From Micrococcus sp. (lineage in GTDB: Bacteria > Actinomycetota > Actinomycetes > Actinomycetales > Micrococcaceae): a stretch of 64,000 nt of DNA. Below the pieces are notes generated by a model. It was not told the origin of the DNA. It made no database searches and saw only the letters and a program-made list of their open reading frames with translations. Shown here piece by piece: positions 17,685-26,884 of this stretch. Both the position numbers and the translations under genes were made by a program. The stretch covers positions 62,001-126,000 of the forward strand of contig JASBVO010000014.1 in NCBI GenBank assembly GCA_029961105.1, read 5' to 3'. Position 1 is the first letter of the stretch. Every line of letters begins with the position of its first letter.

Positions 17685-18263
17685 CTAGGGGACCAGGTGG
17701 GTGAGGGCGTGCCGCTGCTCGGCGCTCAGCCGGACCGGGCGGCCGGTGGCGGAGTCCACGAAGACCATCGTGGTGGAGGCGGTGACGCACTCGGTGCCGT
17801 CCACCCCGTCCCGCAGCGAGTACGCCACCTCGATCGAGGCTCCCTTGGCCGCGTCCACCCAGACCCACGCCTGCACCGGGACGTTGCGGTACTCCAGCGG
17901 ACGCCGGTAGCGGATCCGGTGCTCGGAGATCAGCACCTGAACGGTGTCGGGCATCCCGTCCAGCAGGGTCACCGGCGCCTGGGCTCCCGCGGCCCCCGTG
18001 CCGGCCGGCACCCCGAACGCCAGGATGCGCACCTCCTCGAGGAGCGCCGCCACGCGCACGTTGTTCACGTGGCCGTAGGCGTCCATGTCCCCCCAGCGAA
18101 GGTGGACGTCCACGCGCACGGCCGCTCCGCCGCCGTCGGGACGGTCCTCGACCCGGCCGGTCACCGCAGCCGAGGCCCCGCAGCTCACCGCCGTCCCGGC
18201 CTCGTGCTCAGCGGTCACCGTGCCCCCTGCACCGGTCGTGCCCCGGGCCGGCTCAGCGGGCAT
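17685..18263 (-). CDS. Acyl-CoA thioesterase, YbgC/FadM hotdog type
   Basis: A 192-residue protein whose first 45 or so residues are low complexity. The hotdog domain begins VDVHLRWGDMDAYGHVNNVRVAALLEE, with the family's catalytic Asp in WGDMDAYGHVNN. The RYRRPLEYRNVPVQAWVW strand follows. Such enzymes hydrolyse acyl-CoA esters in the cytosol. Its ATG lies inside the last codons of the App1-type gene (11-nt overlap), so the two are translationally coupled. Confidence 0.85.
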   Translation of the reverse strand: MPAEPARGTTGAGGTVTAEHEAGTAVSCGASAAVTGRVEDRPDGGGAAVRVDVHLRWGDMDAYGHVNNVRVAALLEEVRILAFGVPAGTGAAGAQAPVTLLDGMPDTVQVLISEHRIRYRRPLEYRNVPVQAWVWVDAAKGASIEVAYSLRDGVDGTECVTASTTMVFVDSATGRPVRLSAEQRHALTHLVP

Positions 18264-19443
18264 CGTCGTGTCCTTCCGGCTCCGGGCCGGTGCCCGCCTC
18301 CTGGGCATGGCGCGGCCAGTTGAGCAGCGCAGCGGCGGAGCGGCCGGTCTCGAGGATGCCCAGCTCCTCCAGCTGGGCCGACAACGCTGCACCGTCCGGG
18401 CCGTAGCACCAGGGCACCCCGGGGGTGGTCTCGCGGGTGTCCGTGGCACGGCCACCGGCCAGCAGGGCCTGCGACGGCGTCAGCTGACGGATCACGATCG
18501 CCCGGACCTTGTCCGGGTGGCGGCGGGCGAAGTCCGCGTAGATCTCCGGGTCGTGCTGGCCGTCGTCGCCGATGAGCAGCCAGCGGACCTCCGGGAACTC
18601 CCGGGCCAGGCGCTCCAACTGGGTGACCTTGTGCTCCAGTCCGGACCGGAACCAGCGGTCCTCCGTGGGACCCCAGCTGGTCAGGAGCAGCGGACCGGAC
18701 GGATACAGGTTGCGGGACAGGAACCGGGACAGGGTCTGGGCCACGTTCCAGGCCCCGGTGGACAGGTAGACCACCGGGGAGGTGGGCTTCTGCTCCAGCA
18801 GGCGGTGCAGCATCACCGCCATCCCCGGGGTGGCGGTGCGGGCGTGCTCGTCCAGGACGAAGGAGTTCCAGGCCGCCAGCATCGGCCGGGGCAGGTAGGT
18901 GACCACCACGGTGTCGTCGATGTCCGAGACCACGCCGGTGACCGTGCCGTCCTCGACGATGTACACGTCCGAGGTGGCCTGCTCACTGCCGTCCGAGGTG
19001 AGGGTGACGGTCTGCCAGCCCGGCTCCATCTCCACCTCGATCAGCGCGTCCACCACGCCCCCGCGATCGGCGCGCACGGTGAAGGCCGTCCCGCCCGCCA
19101 GCACCTTGACCTCGGCGTAGGGCACCGGCGGGGAGGTGAAGTTGTGCCATCCCCTCAGGCCGTCCTCGACGACCCTGGAGAGCCGGCGGCCGTTCTCGAA
19201 GGCATCCTCCGGCGCCATCACCACGCGGGAGAACACCCGGATCCAGGAGGTGGTGCCGTAGCCGGTGAAGGACAGCACGGTCGGCTCATGGCCACGCCGC
19301 AGGGCACCGGCGTAGCGGAAGCGGTGCCAGCGGTCCTGGAGCAGCGTCGCTATGTGCTCGGTGACCAGCGTCTCCCGGTCCTCGATCAGCGGGGACGGCA
19401 CGGCGTCCGGGGCAGGCGGGGATGCAGGAGTCCGTTCGGCCAT
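18253..19443 (-). CDS. App1-family (DUF2183) phosphatase
   Basis: A 396-residue protein. The second half carries the HAD-like App1 phosphatidate phosphatase domain: DIDDTVVVTYLPRP with paired nucleophile/acid Asp (near residue 215), VYLSTGAWNV, and LLIGDDGQHDPEIYADFARRHPDKV. In yeast App1 dephosphorylates phosphatidic acid. Bacterial substrates are not settled. The N-terminal half is a predicted beta-rich domain of unknown role. A GATACT box (forward 19451-19456) stands 7 nt before the ATG. It is coupled to the downstream thioesterase. Confidence 0.88.
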   Translation of the reverse strand: MAERTPASPPAPDAVPSPLIEDRETLVTEHIATLLQDRWHRFRYAGALRRGHEPTVLSFTGYGTTSWIRVFSRVVMAPEDAFENGRRLSRVVEDGLRGWHNFTSPPVPYAEVKVLAGGTAFTVRADRGGVVDALIEVEMEPGWQTVTLTSDGSEQATSDVYIVEDGTVTGVVSDIDDTVVVTYLPRPMLAAWNSFVLDEHARTATPGMAVMLHRLLEQKPTSPVVYLSTGAWNVAQTLSRFLSRNLYPSGPLLLTSWGPTEDRWFRSGLEHKVTQLERLAREFPEVRWLLIGDDGQHDPEIYADFARRHPDKVRAIVIRQLTPSQALLAGGRATDTRETTPGVPWCYGPDGAALSAQLEELGILETGRSAAALLNWPRHAQEAGTGPEPEGHDDAR

Positions 19444-19558
19444 AGAGACCAGTATCCCCCACCGGCAGGGTCTGTCTCACACCTGCTAACGGGGGATGCC
19501 GGATCATCGGGTCACCCGGCCGCCGGGCCGCCGGCGGCCCACGGGACGACGCCGGCCG

Positions 19559-20998
19559 TCAGACGGTGCGCCGCAGCGGCACCTCGCGGATCAGGGAGAC
19601 GGCCAGGACGGTGGGCAGGGCGATGAAGGCGGCCGCCAGGAACAGCGTGCCCGAGCCGTTGGCGTAGGTGTCCGCCGTCTGGGCGGCGGTGGTGGCGCCG
19701 AGCAACTGGATGGCCATGAGCGAGCCCAGCACCGAGTTGCCGATGGCCCCGCCGACGGTCCGGAAGAAGGTCACGGCCGCGGAGGCGGAACCGATCTCCA
19801 TCACGGTGACCGTGTTCTGCACCGCCAGCATGACGTTCTGCACGATCATGCCCAGGCCCAGGCCGATCAGGAAGATCTTGATCCCGATGAGCCAGAAGGC
19901 CGTGGTGGCGTCCACCGAGGCGACCCAGAACGTCGCGGCCACCGCCAGGACGGAGCCGACCACGAGGTAGGGCTTCCACCTCCCGTACCGGGTGATCAGC
20001 TGCCCGGTGACGATGGAGCCGATGAGGTTGCCGAGGATCAGCGGCAGCGTGAGCAGGCCGGACTCGGTGGGGCCCAGGCCCCGGCCGTTCTGGAAGTACA
20101 GGCCGAGGTAGGCCGGGATGGAGAACATCAGCACGGCCGAGCAGACGGAGGCCACGATCGCCAGCACGGTGGTGCGGTTGCGGAAGATCCGCAGGTTCAT
20201 CACCGGCTCCACGGAGCGGGACTCGATCCACAGGAAGAGCGTCACGAGCGCGACCACCGCGGCCAGGAAGGCCGCGGACTGCCAGGACACCCAGGCGAAG
20301 TAGACGGGGTTGCCGGCGAAGGACACCCAGATCAGCATCAGGCAGGTGGCCAGGGCCAGCACCGTGGCACCCCACCAGTCGATGTGCACCGGCCTGCTGA
20401 CGTGGACCAGCGTCAGCGTCTTGGCGATGACCACCATGGCCAGCGCGGCCAGCGGCACGCCCAGCCAGAACGTCCAGCGCCAGCCGATGGTGTCCACGAT
20501 CAGTCCGCCCAGCAGGGGCCCGGCCGCCGTGGCCGTGGCCATCACCGCGCCCATGTAGCCGGCATAGCGGCCGCGTTCACGCGGGGCGATGATCGCGCCC
20601 ATGATCGCCATGGACAGCGCGCCCAGACCACCGACGCCGATGCCCTGGATGACGCGCCCGGCGATGAGCAGGTTCATGTCCGGGGCGGCGCCGGCCACGA
20701 TCGACCCCGCGATGAAGATCAGCAGGGTGAGCTGGATCAGCCGCTTCTTGTCGACCAGGTCGGCGAGCTTGCCCCAGATCGGGGTGGTGGCCGCGTTGGC
20801 CAGCAGGGTGCCGGTCAGCACCCAGGAGTACTGGATCTGGTCGCCGCCGAGGTGGTGGACGATCACCGGCAGGGCGGTGACCACGATGTTGATGGACAGC
20901 ATGGCCGCGAAGAAGCCGGCCAGGATCCCGGTCAGGGCCTCCAGGATCTCGCGGTGCGTCATGAGCTTCGCCGGGGCCGGCGCGATCTGCTCGGTCAT
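19559..20998 (-). CDS. MFS efflux transporter, DHA2 (14-helix) family
   Basis: A 479-residue drug/H+ antiporter-type permease. MFS motif A appears as GKLADLVDKKRLIQ. Motif C is GAVMATATAAGPLLGGLIVDTIGWRWTFWLGVPLAA. The segment LSINIVVTALPVIVHHLGG is typical of EmrB/QacA relatives. About 14 hydrophobic helices are visible. The start overlaps the upstream MarR gene by 4 bp, so the operon is regulator then pump. The exported compound is unknown. Confidence 0.92.
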   Translation of the reverse strand: MTEQIAPAPAKLMTHREILEALTGILAGFFAAMLSINIVVTALPVIVHHLGGDQIQYSWVLTGTLLANAATTPIWGKLADLVDKKRLIQLTLLIFIAGSIVAGAAPDMNLLIAGRVIQGIGVGGLGALSMAIMGAIIAPRERGRYAGYMGAVMATATAAGPLLGGLIVDTIGWRWTFWLGVPLAALAMVVIAKTLTLVHVSRPVHIDWWGATVLALATCLMLIWVSFAGNPVYFAWVSWQSAAFLAAVVALVTLFLWIESRSVEPVMNLRIFRNRTTVLAIVASVCSAVLMFSIPAYLGLYFQNGRGLGPTESGLLTLPLILGNLIGSIVTGQLITRYGRWKPYLVVGSVLAVAATFWVASVDATTAFWLIGIKIFLIGLGLGMIVQNVMLAVQNTVTVMEIGSASAAVTFFRTVGGAIGNSVLGSLMAIQLLGATTAAQTADTYANGSGTLFLAAAFIALPTVLAVSLIREVPLRRTV

Positions 20999-21504
20999 GG
21001 ACGTCCTTCCTTCCCCATCGAATCGAGCCCATGGCGGAACTCCTCCAGCACGCGTCCCATGGTCGTGATGAACCGGCGCGCCTCGGCCTCGTCCAGCCCG
21101 CTGAGGGCCTGCTGCAGGACCGTGACGCGGCGGTCGCGCAGGTCGCGGACCGCATCCTGGCCGGCGGCCGTCAGGCTGGTCAGCGCAGCCCGCGCATCGT
21201 CCGGGTCCGGGGTGCGGACCACCAGTCCCTGCGCCTCCAGGTCGGCCAGCTGGCGGGACATCGGGGCGGCCCCGATGCCGAGCCAGTCGGCGATGTCCTT
21301 GGCGCGCACCGGCTGATGGCGCTGCAGGAAGAACAGCGTCGCCTGGGCGGCCGGGCCCGGATCATCCGGGTGCTGGTGGCTGCGGAAGCCCCAGCGCACC
21401 ACTCGCTCGAACGCCTGCAGCGCGGTGAGCATCTTGTCGGCCGTGTCCCGGCCGAGGGAACCGTCGTCTGGACGCGCGAGCGTCGCCTGACCGGGTTCAG
21501 TCAT
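20995..21504 (-). CDS. MarR-family transcriptional regulator
   Basis: A 169-residue winged-helix repressor. The recognition region is RAKDIADWLGIGAAPMSRQLADLEAQGLVVRTPDPDDARAALTSLT, including the wing DPDDAR. The dimerisation helices flank it. It probably represses itself and the overlapping MFS pump, with release by the pump's substrate. Immediately upstream lie two similar inverted-repeat operators (21508-21551) that cover the GGAGG ribosome site, consistent with autoregulation. Confidence 0.92.
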   Translation of the reverse strand: MTEPGQATLARPDDGSLGRDTADKMLTALQAFERVVRWGFRSHQHPDDPGPAAQATLFFLQRHQPVRAKDIADWLGIGAAPMSRQLADLEAQGLVVRTPDPDDARAALTSLTAAGQDAVRDLRDRRVTVLQQALSGLDEAEARRFITTMGRVLEEFRHGLDSMGKEGRP

Positions 21505-21507
21505 GTA

Positions 21508-21551
21508 GTTACCTCCGGCAACTAATTCTAGGGATAGTTGCTGGAGGCAAC
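21508..21551 (-). promoter_or_regulatory. Tandem MarR operator
   Basis: GTTACCTCCGGCAACTA (21508-21524) and TAGTTGCTGGAGGCAAC (21535-21551) form an inverted repeat matching at 15 of 17 positions, with a 10-nt spacer. Each arm is itself near-palindromic (GTTRCC...GGCAAC). The first arm contains the regulator's GGAGG site and begins 4 nt before its ATG. Confidence 0.75.
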
Positions 21552-21607
21552 AAACCGTAGGGCTGTGATCTTGCCGACGGTCCGGAGCGTCCGGCTAGGG
21601 TGGCGCC

Positions 21608-22663
21608 ATGCCCACCTCCGTTCCCGCCCCCCGTGAGCTGCGCCGGATCGCCGTCGAGGCCGCCGCCGCCTGCGCACCACGGCTCGCCCGGGCCTTCCGC
21701 TCGACCCCCGCCGCCCTCGACCTCGCCACCAAGCGCAACTCCCACGACCTGGTCACGGTGCACGACGGGGCGACCGAGGACGAACTGGTGCGGCTGCTCG
21801 GTGCGGCGGTCCCGGGCAGCCGGTTCGTCGGCGAGGAGGGCGGCTCGCGTGGTCCGGACGGGTCGGGCGACGGCAGCGGTGCCGGCAGCGGTGACAAGAC
21901 CGGGCCGGAACGGGTCGACGAGCATGCCCTCACCCCGGCCGAGGCCGACGCCGCCGCCCCGGCCCACACCCTGGAGTGGATCATCGACCCGATCGACGGC
22001 ACGGCGAACTTCGCCCACGGCTTCGCGATGTTCTCGATCTCCGTCGCCGCGGCCGTGGACGGGGTGGTGGTGGCCGGCGTCGTGCTGGACCCGGTGAACG
22101 GGCTGGAGTTTTCCGCGGACGACGACGGCGCCTACCTCAACGGCGAACGCTTCGGCCACGCCGGGGCCCGGACGGACGCACCGGCCGACGGCGCCAGGGC
22201 CGGCGCGAGCGAGGCAACGGTCGAGGCGACCGCCGAGCAGGCGCTGAACCTGGTGACGTCCTATCCCTCCGCCGAGGCCCTGGCCATCGACGGCCCGGCG
22301 GCCCTGGACCGCTTCGGCCGGTTGGTGGACACCTATGCCACCGTGCGGCGCACCGTCTCCGGCGCCCTGGAGCTCGCCTACACGGCCATCGGCTGGGCGG
22401 ACGTGACGCTGGGTGTGGACACCAACCCGTGGGACGTGGGCGTCGGCCAGCTGCTGGTGCGCCGGGCCGGCGGCCATTACCTGGCGCGCTTCTACGACAC
22501 CGACGGGCCGGAGCGACGCGAACCCCACCTGGCACCGTGCTACGTGGCGATCGCGCCCGGACGGACGGCCCCGACGGCGGTACGCATCGTGGAGGAGACC
22601 GTCACCGCCCGCCGGGCGGCCGGGCAGCACCGGGCCACGACCGGTCCACAGCCGGTCCGCTGA
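21608..22663 (+). CDS. Inositol monophosphatase-family phosphatase
   Basis: A 351-residue Mg2+-dependent phosphatase of the IMPase/FBPase superfamily. The metal ligands are in FVGEEGG and WIIDPIDGTANFAHGF. The late Asp motif is NPWDVGVGQLLVRRAGG, where most relatives have WDxAAG. Two Gly/Asp/Ala-rich insertions (about residues 80-118 and 190-210) make it longer than the usual 260-280 residues. Substrates in this family include inositol phosphate, histidinol phosphate and PAP, and none can be chosen here. TAGGGT (21596-21601) stands 6 nt before the ATG. Confidence 0.88.
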   Translation: MPTSVPAPRELRRIAVEAAAACAPRLARAFRSTPAALDLATKRNSHDLVTVHDGATEDELVRLLGAAVPGSRFVGEEGGSRGPDGSGDGSGAGSGDKTGPERVDEHALTPAEADAAAPAHTLEWIIDPIDGTANFAHGFAMFSISVAAAVDGVVVAGVVLDPVNGLEFSADDDGAYLNGERFGHAGARTDAPADGARAGASEATVEATAEQALNLVTSYPSAEALAIDGPAALDRFGRLVDTYATVRRTVSGALELAYTAIGWADVTLGVDTNPWDVGVGQLLVRRAGGHYLARFYDTDGPERREPHLAPCYVAIAPGRTAPTAVRIVEETVTARRAAGQHRATTGPQPVR

Positions 22664-22682
22664 GGGCACTGGCAGGAATGCG

Positions 22683-22710
22683 GCGGGCACGGAATACTGG
22701 AAGTGCCCGC
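22683..22710 (+). promoter_or_regulatory. Inverted repeat flanking a -10-like box, PPOX gene
   Basis: GCGGGCAC (22683-22690) and GTGCCCGC (22703-22710) are perfect inverted arms around 12 nt that contain AATACT (22693-22698), a good -10 candidate. This looks like an operator over the promoter of the flavin-binding gene at 22800. Confidence 0.45.
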
Positions 22711-22799
22711 TGACCGGGGCGTCCCGGACCGAGGACGCCGAGCGGGCACGGGCGTCGGCGCTCCAGAACGCCGGCCATGAGGACACAGGAGACCGGGCC

Positions 22800-23234
22800 A
22801 TGATGTTCGACCACCCTGACGACGAGCCGATCCTGGTGCTGGACGAGGACCAGTGCTGGCGGGTCCTGGAGAACACCCGGCACGGCCGGCTCGGGCTGCG
22901 GGTGAACGACGAGCTCGACCTGGTCCCGGTGAACTTCGTGGCCCGGGACCAGCGGATCTACTTCCGGACCGCGCCCGGCAACAAGCTGGCGGAGCTGACC
23001 ATCAATCCCAAGGTGATCTTCGAGGCGGACGGCATCCTCTCCGACGAGGCCTGGTCCGTGCTGGCCCGCGGCCATGCCCGGGTGCTCGAGAAGGACGACG
23101 AGGTCGAGTACGCCGAGTCATTGGGTATTGACCCCTGGGTTCCGACGTACAAAGATTTCTTCGTAGAGGTCAACGTCAACCGGGTCACCGGTCGGCACTT
23201 CGTCTTCGGTGAGCATCCAGAGCGCTTCGACTAG
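22800..23234 (+). CDS. PPOX-type flavin/F420-binding protein
   Basis: A 144-residue split beta-barrel protein of the pyridoxamine 5'-phosphate oxidase-like superfamily. Features are RVLENTRHGRLGLRVNDELDLVPVNFVARDQRIYFRTAPGNKLAELTINPKVIFEAD and a C-terminal VTGRHFVFG. Relatives bind FMN, heme or F420 and are often stress-linked. The exact cofactor is not clear. An AGGAG site lies just upstream of the start ATG. A strong bidirectional hairpin follows the gene. Confidence 0.85.
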   Translation: MMFDHPDDEPILVLDEDQCWRVLENTRHGRLGLRVNDELDLVPVNFVARDQRIYFRTAPGNKLAELTINPKVIFEADGILSDEAWSVLARGHARVLEKDDEVEYAESLGIDPWVPTYKDFFVEVNVNRVTGRHFVFGEHPERFD

Positions 23235-23254
23235 CAGCCGGATGATCACCCAAC

Positions 23255-23297
23255 CACCTGACCCCCGGCAGCTGACGCGCTCGCCGGGGGTCAGGTG
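23255..23297. terminator. Bidirectional terminator hairpin
   Basis: CACCTGACCCCCGGC (23255-23269) pairs perfectly over 15 bp with GCCGGGGGTCAGGTG (23283-23297) around a 13-nt loop. It lies between the convergent PPOX and ThDP-enzyme genes. Confidence 0.8.
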
Positions 23298-23393
23298 CGT
23301 CCGGAGCGGAGTCACCCGTTACGTGCACGCTCGGTGGCGGGACACGCCGGACCAGCCACCATCGAGCGTGCCCGGAACCCCGGGAGGCCCGCG

Positions 23394-25235
23394 TCAGCCC
23401 GCCGCGTGGCTCGGCGCCCACATCCGCAGGCGGGTCTGCACCACGACGACGTTCGGCCCGTCCGCGGCCAGGGCACGTTCCAGTGCCGGGCCGACGTCCT
23501 CCACCGCAACCTGCTCGGCGGGGATCCCAAAGGACGCGGCGAGCGCGACGAAGTCGGGCCGCTCCAGCTCGGTGGCGGTCGCCTGCCCGAAGGTCTCCTC
23601 CATGTACTCGCGCAGGATGCCGTAGCCGCCGTCGTCCACGATCAGCCAGGTCACCGCCGCGTGGTGCTGGCGAGCCGCGGCCAGCTCGGGGATCGAGTAC
23701 ATGGCCGAGCCGTCACCGGCCACCGCGAGCACCCGCGCGTCGGTCCCGCCCCGGCCCTGCCCGGCCAGTCCCACCGCCCCGCCGAACGCCGCGGGGAAGG
23801 CGTACCCCAGCCCGCCGGCCCCCTGGGCCGAGTGGAACTGGCCGGACCGCGCGTCCCAGACGTTCCACGCCCAGTAGGCGGCGATGGTCATGTCCCAGTA
23901 GGTCTGCATGGACCCCGGCACCGCGGCGCGGACGTCGGCCATGAACCGCCGTTCCCGGGCCAGGTCCTGCCCGTCCAGCCGCTCCTGCACGCGGCGGTTC
24001 GCCTCGGCCACCACCTGCGCCGCGCTGCGGCCGTGCCAGTCGGCGCGGACCCAGCCGCCGTCGTCGGGACCGCCGCCCCGTCCCCCACCCGGCTCCCCAC
24101 CCGGCCCCGCCCCCGATCCCTCACCCGGCCCGGCACCTTGCCCGGCCTCCCGCCCGGCGTCCCGACAGGCAGCCGCGTCCGCCGCGCCCGCCGTCCGCTC
24201 CAGCGCCTGCGCGAGCGCTGACAGCGCCTGGCCCGCGTCCGCGCGCACACCCAGGGCGGGGAAGTTCGACTCGAGCACGCGCGGCTCGGCGTCGACCTGG
24301 ATGAGCCGGCCGCGCGGCTCCAGGGTGAAGTAGTTGGAGGTGATCTCGCCCAGGGAGGAGCCGATCACCAGCAGCACCTCGGCGTCCTCCAGCACCTCGG
24401 TGACGTGCCGGTCCTCCACCCAGGAGCCCAGCGAGAGCGGGTGGTCCACCGGGAAGGCCGAGTTGCCGCCCGGGCTGCACACCACGGGGGCGTCCAACAG
24501 CTCGGCCACGCGGCGCAGCCGGCGTTGCGCCTCGGGCCCGGACCGCCGCACTCCCCCACCGGCCACGATCGCGGTGCGCGCCGAGGCCGCGAGCCAGCGC
24601 ACCGACTCCGCCACCAGTTCCTCGCGCGGGGGGTGGTCGTACGGGATGGCGACCGCGTCTCGCACCGGGGGCACCACGACCTCGCCGAGCAGCACGTCCT
24701 GGGGCACCTCCACCCACACCGGCCCCTGCGGCACGGTGATCGCCGCGGCCCAGGCGTCCTGGATGGCCGAGGGGATGCCGGAGGCATGGTGCACGGTGAA
24801 CTGCGCCTTGGTCACGTTCTGCGCCGAGGCCTTCTGGTCGTCGAGCTGGTGCAGCATCCCCTTCCGGCGCGCCCCGAGCCCGGAGACGGGGATCTGGGAG
24901 GCGACGACGACCATCGGCACGGCCGTGGCGTACGCCTCCTGCAGCCCGGCCAGGGCGGTCAGCGCACCGGGCCCGGTGGACAGGAACAGCACGCCGACCT
25001 TGCCGGTGGCCCGGGAGTAGCCGTCCGCGGCGAAGGCGGCGTTGTTCTCCACCCGGCTGGAGACGAACGACAGCTCCGACCGGGACAGCGCGTCGAACAG
25101 GGCCAGGGCGTGCTGGCCCGGGATGCCGAAGACGGTGCGTGCGCCCAGAGCGTGCAGGGTCTCCACGACCAGGTCGCCGCCGTTGCGGGCCCGGCCGGCC
25201 TCCCGAGCCGCGCTCCCGCTGCGGGCCGGGGTCAC
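23394..25235 (-). CDS. ThDP-dependent enzyme, acetolactate synthase/2-oxo acid decarboxylase type
   Basis: A 613-residue three-domain thiamine diphosphate enzyme. The N-terminal PYR domain has the catalytic Glu in [19 protein letters not shown] (near residue 62). The central domain is [11 protein letters not shown] to [11 protein letters not shown]. The C-terminal PP domain binds ThDP-Mg through [13 protein letters not shown] and [13 protein letters not shown] Gly/Pro-rich insert of about 35 residues lies before the PP domain. It overlaps the ureohydrolase gene by 4 bp. This pairing suggests work on guanidino compounds, for example 2-ketoarginine decarboxylation as in the AruI route. Carboxyethylarginine synthase-like activity is an alternative. 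The substrate is inferred only from context. Confidence 0.85.
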   Translation of the reverse strand: MTPARSGSAAREAGRARNGGDLVVETLHALGARTVFGIPGQHALALFDALSRSELSFVSSRVENNAAFAADGYSRATGKVGVLFLSTGPGALTALAGLQEAYATAVPMVVVASQIPVSGLGARRKGMLHQLDDQKASAQNVTKAQFTVHHASGIPSAIQDAWAAAITVPQGPVWVEVPQDVLLGEVVVPPVRDAVAIPYDHPPREELVAESVRWLAASARTAIVAGGGVRRSGPEAQRRLRRVAELLDAPVVCSPGGNSAFPVDHPLSLGSWVEDRHVTEVLEDAEVLLVIGSSLGEITSNYFTLEPRGRLIQVDAEPRVLESNFPALGVRADAGQALSALAQALERTAGAADAAACRDAGREAGQGAGPGEGSGAGPGGEPGGGRGGGPDDGGWVRADWHGRSAAQVVAEANRRVQERLDGQDLARERRFMADVRAAVPGSMQTYWDMTIAAYWAWNVWDARSGQFHSAQGAGGLGYAFPAAFGGAVGLAGQGRGGTDARVLAVAGDGSAMYSIPELAAARQHHAAVTWLIVDDGGYGILREYMEETFGQATATELERPDFVALAASFGIPAEQVAVEDVGPALERALAADGPNVVVVQTRLRMWAPSHAAG

Positions 25236-26233
25236 GCCGTCCCCTCGCGGGAGGCGCGCAGGCCGGCCATCAGCCCGATGAGGTCATAGGCCACGTGCGC
25301 GGCCGCCACCCCGGTCAGCTCGGCGTGGTCGTACGCCGGGGACACCTCCACGACGTCGGCCCCCACCAGGTCCAGCCCGCGCAGCCCGCGCAGGATCTCC
25401 AGCAGTTCCCGGCTGGTCATCCCCCCGGCCTCCGGGGTGCCGGTGCCCGGAGCGTGGGCGGGGTCCAGGACGTCGATGTCCACCGAGACGTACAGTGGGC
25501 GGTCGCCGATGCGCTCGCGCAGCCGGGCCACCACCTCGTCCACGCCCTGGCGGAACACGTCCGCGCTGGTGACGATGCCGAACCCGAAGCGACGGTCGTC
25601 CTCCAGGTCCTTGCGCCCGTACAGGGGCCCGCGGATGCCCACGTGGCTGAGGGCCTCGGTGTCGAGGATGCCCTCCTCCACGGCACGGCGGAACGGGGTG
25701 CCGTGGGTGTACTCGGCGCCGAAGTAGGTGTCCCAGGTGTCCAGGTGGGCGTCGAAGTGGAGCAGGGCGACGGGCCGTCCGGCGCGATCGGCGGCGGCCC
25801 GCAGCAGCGGCAGGGCGATGGTGTGGTCGCCGCCGATCGCCAGGAGAGAGGCCCCCTCGGCCGTCAGCGCCAGCGCGTCGGTCTGGATGGCCTCGATCGC
25901 CTCGGGGATGTTGAACGGGTTCACCGCCATGTCACCGGCGTCCACCACCTGGACCTGGGCAAACGGGGAGGTGTCCGTGGCCGGGTTGTAGGGCCGCAAC
26001 AGCCGGGAGGACTGCCGGACGTGCCCGGGGCCGAAGCGGGCGCCCGGCCGGTAGGACACCCCCGAGTCGAAGGGGACGCCCACCACCGTGACCGCCGCGG
26101 TCCGGCCGGCCGCCGCGGCCTCCTGGGCCGTGGGCAGCAGGGCGAAGGTGGGCGCTCCGCCGAAGCGGGGCACGAGGGCCGAGTTCACCGGGCCGATGTT
26201 GCCGTTCTCGGTGACGCGGGGGATCTCCAGCAT
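25232..26233 (-). CDS. speB: Ureohydrolase, agmatinase/guanidinobutyrase family
   Basis: A 333-residue binuclear Mn2+ enzyme of the arginase superfamily that releases urea from a guanidino compound. All three metal motifs are present: [22 protein letters not shown] and [22 protein letters not shown]. The N-terminal [11 protein letters not shown] and [25 protein letters not shown] segments fit agmatinases. Those alone do not separate agmatine from 4-guanidinobutyrate or guanidinopropionate. A GGAAGGA site precedes the ATG. The gene follows the XRE-cupin regulator by 75 bp and is coupled to the ThDP enzyme. Confidence 0.9.
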   Translation of the reverse strand: MLEIPRVTENGNIGPVNSALVPRFGGAPTFALLPTAQEAAAAGRTAAVTVVGVPFDSGVSYRPGARFGPGHVRQSSRLLRPYNPATDTSPFAQVQVVDAGDMAVNPFNIPEAIEAIQTDALALTAEGASLLAIGGDHTIALPLLRAAADRAGRPVALLHFDAHLDTWDTYFGAEYTHGTPFRRAVEEGILDTEALSHVGIRGPLYGRKDLEDDRRFGFGIVTSADVFRQGVDEVVARLRERIGDRPLYVSVDIDVLDPAHAPGTGTPEAGGMTSRELLEILRGLRGLDLVGADVVEVSPAYDHAELTGVAAAHVAYDLIGLMAGLRASREGTA

Positions 26234-26308
26234 GTCGGGTCCTTCCGATGGGTGGATCGAGGGTGCGGGTCGAGGGGGCCGGTCGGGGGTCCAGGGACAG
26301 GTCGGCGG

Positions 26309-26884
26309 TCACCTCGCGCGCCGCCCGGCCAGGATCCAGAGCACGACGGCGGCGCGATCGCCCGGGTTGTGCCAGGAGTGCGGTTCGGTGCCCGGGAACG
26401 TCACGGTGTCCCCGGACCGCAGCGCCAGCTCACCCTCCCGGGTGACCAGGGCGAAGGGACCCTCCATCACGTGAAGGCTCTCCACGGAGCAGTCCATGGT
26501 GTAGAGGTCCGCCTCGCCGCGGCCGCCGGGGGCCACCACGGCCCGGATGACCTGCAGCTCGCGCTGGCCGGGAGGGGTGATCAGCTGCTCGGTGATCCCC
26601 TCCCCGCCCAGGCTCACCCGCGGGGCCTCGGCCAGCCGGACGACGGCTACCTGCGCGGAGGCGAGCACCTCGCCGGGCGTCACGCCGAGCACCTGGCAGA
26701 TGGTCACCAGGCTGGACACCGAGGGGCTGGTCAGGTCGCGCTCCACGCGGGAGAGGAAGCCCTTGGTCAGCCCGGTGAACTCGGCGACCTGGTCCATGGT
26801 CAGCCGCCGTTCCTGGCGCAGGGCCCGCAGCCGCCGGCCGATGGCCGGCTGGCCACCGACGGGCTGGATGGGCAGGGCCTTCAT
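26309..26884 (-). CDS. XRE-cupin transcriptional regulator
   Basis: A 191-residue regulator with an N-terminal helix-turn-helix (RLRALRQERRLTMDQVAEFTGLTKGFLSRVERDLTSPSVSSL) and a C-terminal cupin (SVESLHVMEGPFALVTREGELALRSGDTVTFPGTEPHSWHNPGD). Its His-bearing barrel binds a small ligand. Such proteins usually regulate neighbouring amine or amino-acid catabolic genes in response to the substrate. It overlaps the cyclase gene by 4 bp and precedes the ureohydrolase, so it is probably the pathway-specific regulator of this operon. Confidence 0.9.
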   Translation of the reverse strand: MKALPIQPVGGQPAIGRRLRALRQERRLTMDQVAEFTGLTKGFLSRVERDLTSPSVSSLVTICQVLGVTPGEVLASAQVAVVRLAEAPRVSLGGEGITEQLITPPGQRELQVIRAVVAPGGRGEADLYTMDCSVESLHVMEGPFALVTREGELALRSGDTVTFPGTEPHSWHNPGDRAAVVLWILAGRRAR

